Below are positions 1-5,000 of a stretch of DNA of 7,567 bases, one piece after another. The notes under the pieces were generated by a model. The model was not told the origin of the DNA. It ran no database searches and saw only the letters and a list, made by a program, of their open reading frames with translations. The position numbers and the translations under genes are program-made. The stretch is from Flavipsychrobacter stenotrophus (lineage in GTDB: Bacteria > Bacteroidota > Bacteroidia > Chitinophagales > Chitinophagaceae). Position 1 is the first letter of the stretch. Every line of letters starts with the position of its first letter. Where the stretch lies: NCBI GenBank assembly GCA_947379685.1, contig CANCOG010000240.1, positions 1 to 7,567 on the forward strand, in the 5' to 3' direction.

Positions 1-1657
1 CATACTCGAAGTCGGACCTTAGCGAAATGTCCTTCAGGTTGTTGTGTTCAAATATGCCTGTTTTAGTTGTTGTTGAATCGCCAGGTCTGCCGAAGCTTCC
101 GACAGTTACCCTATCGCGGTCGCTATGATAATTTGAATAACTCAGCACAGTATTGCTACGCAAATGTTCTGACCACTTTCTCTGCCAGCCTCCGCTCATG
201 CCCGTATTGCCATATGCAGTGACATCTGTTGTGCCGAAATTGAGCGAAATGCCCATACTTGCAAGGAATGCAGGTGTATTTACTTCAAAACTATTGTTCA
301 GGTGATCAGCCCCATTGAAGAGGCTGTAAGTAAATACATCTTTTTTGGTGGGTTTAAAAGTGAGGCGGACATTCAAATCATCGAAATAGGATTTGGCCTT
401 TGTGACGCCGTCTGAGCCTCCAGGGCCGGTCTGAGGCGCTTTGTTTGAAGTGCCCGAACTTTTGTTAAAAGAGTTAAAAATCCAGTTGTAAATCGAACCG
501 TTCCATGATCGCCTGCCCGCTGCAACAAGTGAAAGGTTTTCGGTAATTGGTATTTCGGTAAACAAGTTGGCGCTCAGCAAGCTAACTTCACCACCTATGT
601 TAAATTGACTTGTGCTTCCTTCCTTTCCTGCCATTTCAGCTACACTTGACAAGCGCCCGCCATATTTAGCTTCGAAACCACCTTTGTAGAGCGCGACCTC
701 CTTCACTGCATTGGAGTTAAATGCACTGAAGAAACCATAAAGGTGGTCCACCTGGTAAACGGTGAAACCATCATATAAAATCAGGTTTTGGTCAGGTGTT
801 CCTCCCCGCACATATAAACCCGATGATGATTCGTTTGCTGCGCTTATTCCCGGCATTAGCTGAAAGGTTCGCATGATATCCTTCTCGCCCACATTGGGAA
901 TTTCTGATAGTTTCTCCGGGGTTAATTTTATGGTACTTATGGTGTTAGCCGAAAGATTCATGATATCCTTCCTGTTAGCAACAACAACGGCTTCGCTCAG
1001 TTCATGTTCTACCTGATGCAACCCAATCCTTAGGTCTTTCCCATTGGCTGCGTCACCAACAACTATTTCATTGGCTTCATAGCCCAGGTAAGATAGCTTT
1101 AGAACGGAAGTATCAGTAACTAAGCCACTTAAACCGAAGAAGCCATTGGTGTCAGTAACGGCGCCCACTTGAGTGCCTTTAATAGAAATGTACACACCGG
1201 CCAGGGCTTCGTTAGTAGAATCATCTACAACATGCCCTGAAATACTCTCGCTTACCGGCTTACCAGCATCTGCTTCTTTTTTCGGGATAATTAAACGAGT
1301 TGGCCTTTTTACTTTGTGAAAGTGTTTCGTTTTAACAACGATTGTTTCTGTACTGTCAATGCTGTAGGACAAGTCATTGTCTCTGGCTGTAATTTCAATG
1401 GCCAAGCTTGCGGCAGTACCCATGAACCAGTAGTCAAAAAATATGGAGCTGCAATAAGGGGTATCGTAGACAATTTTTAAGCCATATTCTGTTGCGAAAT
1501 AGTTGTACACTGAATCTAATGGCATTTGCCTGAAATGCTCGTTAATTTTAATTTTATCTAAAGAAGATGGCAACTTCTTCGGCTGTTTTTTAAAAATCTG
1601 ACCATCAGCGTAATTTAAATTTATAAAAAGCAGTAGAAAAGCCAATAGTCCCTTCAT
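1..1657 (-). CDS. TonB-dependent outer-membrane receptor with STN, carboxypeptidase-like and plug domains (C-terminus beyond window)
   Basis: This is the N-terminal 552 residues of an outer-membrane receptor that would import a ligand using TonB energy; the frame is open to the left edge, so most of the beta-barrel is missing. Residues 1-20 form a signal peptide (MKGLL, hydrophobic core, likely cleavage after NYA). Residues about 35-108 resemble the STN (secretin/TonB N-terminal) signalling domain, with the hallmarks MPLDSVYNYFATEYGLKIVYD and a final TIVVK strand. Residues about 137-202 are a carboxypeptidase-regulatory-like beta domain (SISGHVVDDSTNEALAGV, TDTNGFFGL, LSYLGYE). Residues about 222-345 are the plug, with SEAVVVANRK, LMPGI, SGLYVRGGTPDQN, LYDGF, HLYGFFSAFNS and KYGGRLSSV. 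The barrel begins near 350. The ATG was chosen because it directly precedes the signal peptide and an in-frame TAA lies 16 codons upstream. No Shine-Dalgarno is seen, as usual in Bacteroidota. STN-bearing receptors often work with a FecR-type anti-sigma factor and an ECF sigma factor, but neither is in the window. The ligand cannot be told from the sequence. Confidence 0.93.
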   Translation of the reverse strand, partial: MKGLLAFLLLFINLNYADGQIFKKQPKKLPSSLDKIKINEHFRQMPLDSVYNYFATEYGLKIVYDTPYCSSIFFDYWFMGTAASLAIEITARDNDLSYSIDSTETIVVKTKHFHKVKRPTRLIIPKKEADAGKPVSESISGHVVDDSTNEALAGVYISIKGTQVGAVTDTNGFFGLSGLVTDTSVLKLSYLGYEANEIVVGDAANGKDLRIGLHQVEHELSEAVVVANRKDIMNLSANTISTIKLTPEKLSEIPNVGEKDIMRTFQLMPGISAANESSSGLYVRGGTPDQNLILYDGFTVYQVDHLYGFFSAFNSNAVKEVALYKGGFEAKYGGRLSSVAEMAGKEGSTSQFNIGGEVSLLSANLFTEIPITENLSLVAAGRRSWNGSIYNWIFNSFNKSSGTSNKAPQTGPGGSDGVTKAKSYFDDLNVRLTFKPTKKDVFTYSLFNGADHLNNSFEVNTPAFLASMGISLNFGTTDVTAYGNTGMSGGWQRKWSEHLRSNTVLSYSNYHSDRDRVTVGSFGRPGDSTTTKTGIFEHNNLKDISLRSDFEY

Positions 1658-1670
1658 TGTTGTGGTTTGT

Positions 1671-1685
1671 CGTGCAAATTGCACG
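1671..1685. promoter_or_regulatory. Perfect 15-base palindrome just upstream of the TonB-receptor start
   Basis: CGTGCAAATTGCACG has perfect 7-base arms around one central base. It ends 14 bases before the receptor ATG. With one bulged base, the symmetry extends further into flanking TTTTG and CAAA. The position and symmetry fit an operator for a dimeric repressor, or a small hairpin in the 5' leader that could affect translation. The arms are short and no regulator is visible, so a regulatory role is inference; chance is possible in a 390-base spacer. Confidence 0.4.
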
Positions 1686-1814
1686 CAAAACCGATTGGCT
1701 TATTTAATTTGAGTTGAGTTGGTAAAATGTTGCGACCAAACGGCAAAATTTAGTTGGAGGTATGTTTGATTGAGCCTATTTCCGTTGATGATTAGGATGT
1801 TTCAACAAAAGCAA

Positions 1815-1832
1815 ATTGTTGGACGCAACAAT
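1815..1832. repeat. Small inverted repeat (7-base stem, GACG loop)
   Basis: ATTGTTG and CAACAAT form a perfect 7-base-pair stem around the four-base loop GACG. No T-run follows on either strand, so it does not look like a terminator. It lies in the compositionally odd middle of the spacer and may belong to a structured RNA or an element remnant. The stem is A/T-rich and short, so its significance is uncertain. Confidence 0.35.
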
Positions 1833-1860
1833 CTCGATACCACCCCGCCCCCAAAATATA

Positions 1861-1950
1861 GGTAGGGATAGAACCGGTACTTTCCAGCCCAAGATTTGCC
1901 GGGATTCAGTTGCCGAAAAGGGGGGGCTTGTCCAGCGGTAGGTAGAACTG
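1861..1950. repeat. Imperfect direct repeat GGTAGG(GA)TAGAACYG
   Basis: GGTAGGGATAGAACCGG at 1861-1877 reappears as GGTAGGTAGAACTG at 1937-1950, two bases shorter within the copy. The copies are 76 bases apart and enclose the seven-G run. No coding frame explains them. They could be the remains of a duplicated dispersed element; two short copies are weak evidence. Confidence 0.3.
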
Positions 1951-1983
1951 AGCATTGGGGAATGATTGAACCATAAAAATGGC

Positions 1984-2020
1984 AAAAAAAGACCGGTCCA
2001 AAAACTGAACCGGCCTTTTT
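1984..2020 (-). terminator. Rho-independent terminator after the giant surface-protein gene
   Basis: Read on the minus strand, five A are followed by the stem GGCCGGT, an 11-base loop, the complementary arm ACCGGTC (one G-T pair) and a run of seven T. The A and T runs can extend the stem. It begins 27 bases after the TAG of the giant gene, exactly where its terminator should be. On the plus strand the same element ends in five T, so it could also stop antisense transcription. It argues that the downstream receptor gene is not simply co-transcribed with the surface-protein gene. Confidence 0.88.
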
Positions 2021-2047
2021 AAAATATCACGAAAGAAAGGAACTACC

Positions 2048-5000
2048 CTACTCCGTTTTTACAAACTTATCGATCTTCAACAATACATCGTTTTCATCGT
2101 AAACCATTACCATGTACATACCTCCAGCAAGATCGCTCACATCAACGGCGTTCACACCATTCTTTTTGATGATCATTTTGCCGTCAGCAGTCAGAATCGA
2201 TACATTCACCTTGTAAGGTGCATCTATCCTGATGACAGAAGTAACAGGGTTTGGATACAAATGGATGTCCGCAGCACTAAGCGTTGGCACACCGGATATT
2301 ACGACTGTGTCATTGAAGGCCGCCGAAGTATCGGTACAAAGATTTGCATCAGAAACAATTACCTGGTATAAACCGGCACCGATCTCAACCTGAACACTGC
2401 TTGTAGCACCTGGTATAATGTTACCGTTCAGTAACCACTGATAAGTAACGAATGAACCGGTATACAGTAAGTTACCACCGGTAATACCGATAATAGGATT
2501 TGGTGGAGCAAGAACAGTAGTTGGTCCGAGAGTCATACTACCACCTGCGTTGCTGATGATACAGCTGAACAAGCCAAAGGTATCAGCACTATAGGTAGAA
2601 TCAGTAGCACCTGGAATAGCAACACCGTTCAACAACCACTGGTAAGACAGGTGATTAGAAGTATCAGGCGTGAACACCAGCAATGAAACCGGAGTATGAT
2701 GACAGTAAGTAGAAGTACCTATCGGGAACAATGTGCTTCCTGACAGCGAACCTGCAACCGCTACAATATGGTACTCCTGAGCAGAGCAGCCAAATGCATT
2801 GGTTTTTGCGTAAGTGATGGTTACCGTACCAATTGCAACGCCTGTTACAACACCAGTTGAACTGATAGTAGCTATCGATGTGTTACTGCTTGTCCAGCTA
2901 CCACCGGTAGCAGTGTCAGACAACGTAATAGTACCACCCAATGCCACACCGAACGGACCAGAAATTGGAGACAAAACTGGCTGTGGGTTAACAGTAAATG
3001 TAGTCGTAACAAATCCTGTGCAACCTGCCGCAGATACCGTGTAAGTTACATCGGTAGTTCCGGCAGCAACTGTAGTTACATTACCAGATGCATCGATAGT
3101 TGCAAAAGTAGTTGAACTGGTACTCCATGAACCGCCTGAAGTAGCGTCACTGAGTGTTGAAGTGCCGCCCATACAGATCGAAGAACTACCCGTAATACCA
3201 GCAATAGTTGGCATTGGGTTGATAGTCACTGTATAAGTTACAGTTGTTGTTCCGCAACTGTTTACTACGAAGTAAGAGATAGTAGCTGATCCGCCAGCAA
3301 CACCAGTCACAACGCCTGAGGCATCAACAGTAGCCACAGATACGTCGCTGCTGGTCCATGTACCACCCGGAGTTGTCATACCCAATGTTGAAGTTGCACC
3401 CGCGCAGAAGGTTGAAGTACCGGTAATTGCGGCAACAACAGGAACATCGTTAATAGTCAGGGTAATGAATGTGTCAGCCGATCCGCAAGCAGCAGTCGAT
3501 GTAAAAGTAATATCAACTGAACCCGCTGCAACGCCTGTTACAACACCACCAGCATCCACAGTCGCTACTGTCACATCGCTGCTTGTCCATGTACCGCCAG
3601 ATGTGCCGTCGGTAAGTGTAACCGCACTTCCTGCACAGAATGAAGTTGTACCTGCAGAAATTGCAGTAACAACAGGATAAGCAGTAACGGTTGCGGTAAC
3701 AATAATTGAACGTGGTCCGCAGCCATTGGTCACAGTGTAAGAAATAGACTCTGTACCCGTGGTCACACCCGTTATCATACCAGCGGCATCGACTGTGGCA
3801 ACACCTGTACCTCCGTCAGACCAAACACCACCCGCAGTCGCATCGCTCAGCGTTGAAGTTGTTCCCGGGCAAAGGGCAGTGCTACCGGTAATTGAAGCCA
3901 CAACCGGAACATCATTAACTGTAATTGCATAAGTAGCATTAATGCTACCACAGCTGTTTGTTATTGTATAAGTAATAGTAACAGAGCCCAAAGCAACACC
4001 TGTTACAACTCCGCTTGCAGCATCAACCGTAGCCAAAGTAACATCACTGCTTGTCCATACACCACCAGTAGTAGCATCGGTCAAGGCAATAGTTGTTCCT
4101 GCACAAAGCGAAGTAAGACCGCCAATTGCAGTAACCACTGGTAACGGATTAACCGTCATTGCAAAAGTAGAATCTGTAGTTCCGCAAACGTTAGTCACTG
4201 AATAAGAAATTGTAGTTGTACCAGCAAGAGTTCCGTAAACTACGCCCGCAGCATCTACAGTCGCTACAGTTGTCGTGCTGCTGGTCCATGTACCGCCGGC
4301 AGTAGTATCTGCCAATGCGGTTGTTGCAGCTTCACAAACTACATTCGATCCGGTGATAGTACCCAGAACTGGCACATCATCAACATTGAATGCATAAGTT
4401 GCGTAAGCAGTAGAGCAAGTAGTATTAACCATGTAAGAAATAGTTACAGTTCCTCTTGCCACACCTGATACGTTACCAGCTGCATCAACTACAGCGATAG
4501 TATTGTCGCTGCTGCTCCAGGTACCACCTGCAGTAGTTTCAGAAAGTAAAATAGAAGAACCGCGGCAAACAGAAGTTGCACCTGAAATAGTTCCGGGAAC
4601 CGGAGCCAGGTCAATACTCATTGTAAGCGTAACGTCAGTTGTACCGCATGTAGTAGTCACATTATAAGTAATGTTTACCGAACCTGCACCAACGCCTGTT
4701 ACAACACCGGCAGCATCAACAGTAGCCATTGTAATATCACTGCTGCTCCAGGTACCGAGTGGGGTTGCATCTGCCAATGTTGTAGTAGATCCTACACACA
4801 AAGGAGTTGTACCACCCGTAATTGCTGCAACAGATGGTGCGCCAATTACTCTTACTGTAAAGGTAGAATCAGTAGCGCCGCAACCGTTGGTCACTTCATA
4901 GGAGATCAAAACAGAACCTGCAGAAACACCTGTAACCACACCAGCCGCATCAACTGTAGCAACACCTACGTTGCTGCTGCTCCATGTACCCAATGGTGTA

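Larger units (their letters stand above)
1686..1983. other. Intergenic spacer without a convincing gene
   Basis: Most of the gap between the two genes lies here, and I see no credible gene in it. The part nearest the receptor is AT-rich, as expected for a promoter and leader, but I could not find a convincing Bacteroidota promoter (TTTG near -33 with TAnnTTTG near -7). The middle part differs in composition: it carries a C-rich run (CCCCGCCCCC, 1842-1851), a run of seven G (1920-1926), a small stem-loop and a near-repeat of GGTAGG..TAGAAC. It could be a degenerate dispersed element or an untranslated RNA; neither can be decided from this sequence alone. Confidence 0.5.

Noticed and set aside
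1686..1775. Bacteroidota-type promoter for the TonB receptor
   Set aside because: CTAAATTTTG on the minus strand is close to the -7 element TAnnTTTG, but has one extra base, and I found no TTTG at the right distance upstream. Not strong enough to list.
1776..1985. 69-codon minus-strand open frame in the intergenic spacer
   Set aside because: It starts at TTG within the T-run of the terminator, has no ribosome-binding signal, and its peptide (many Pro, Trp, Ser) looks like translated non-coding DNA. I treat it as chance.
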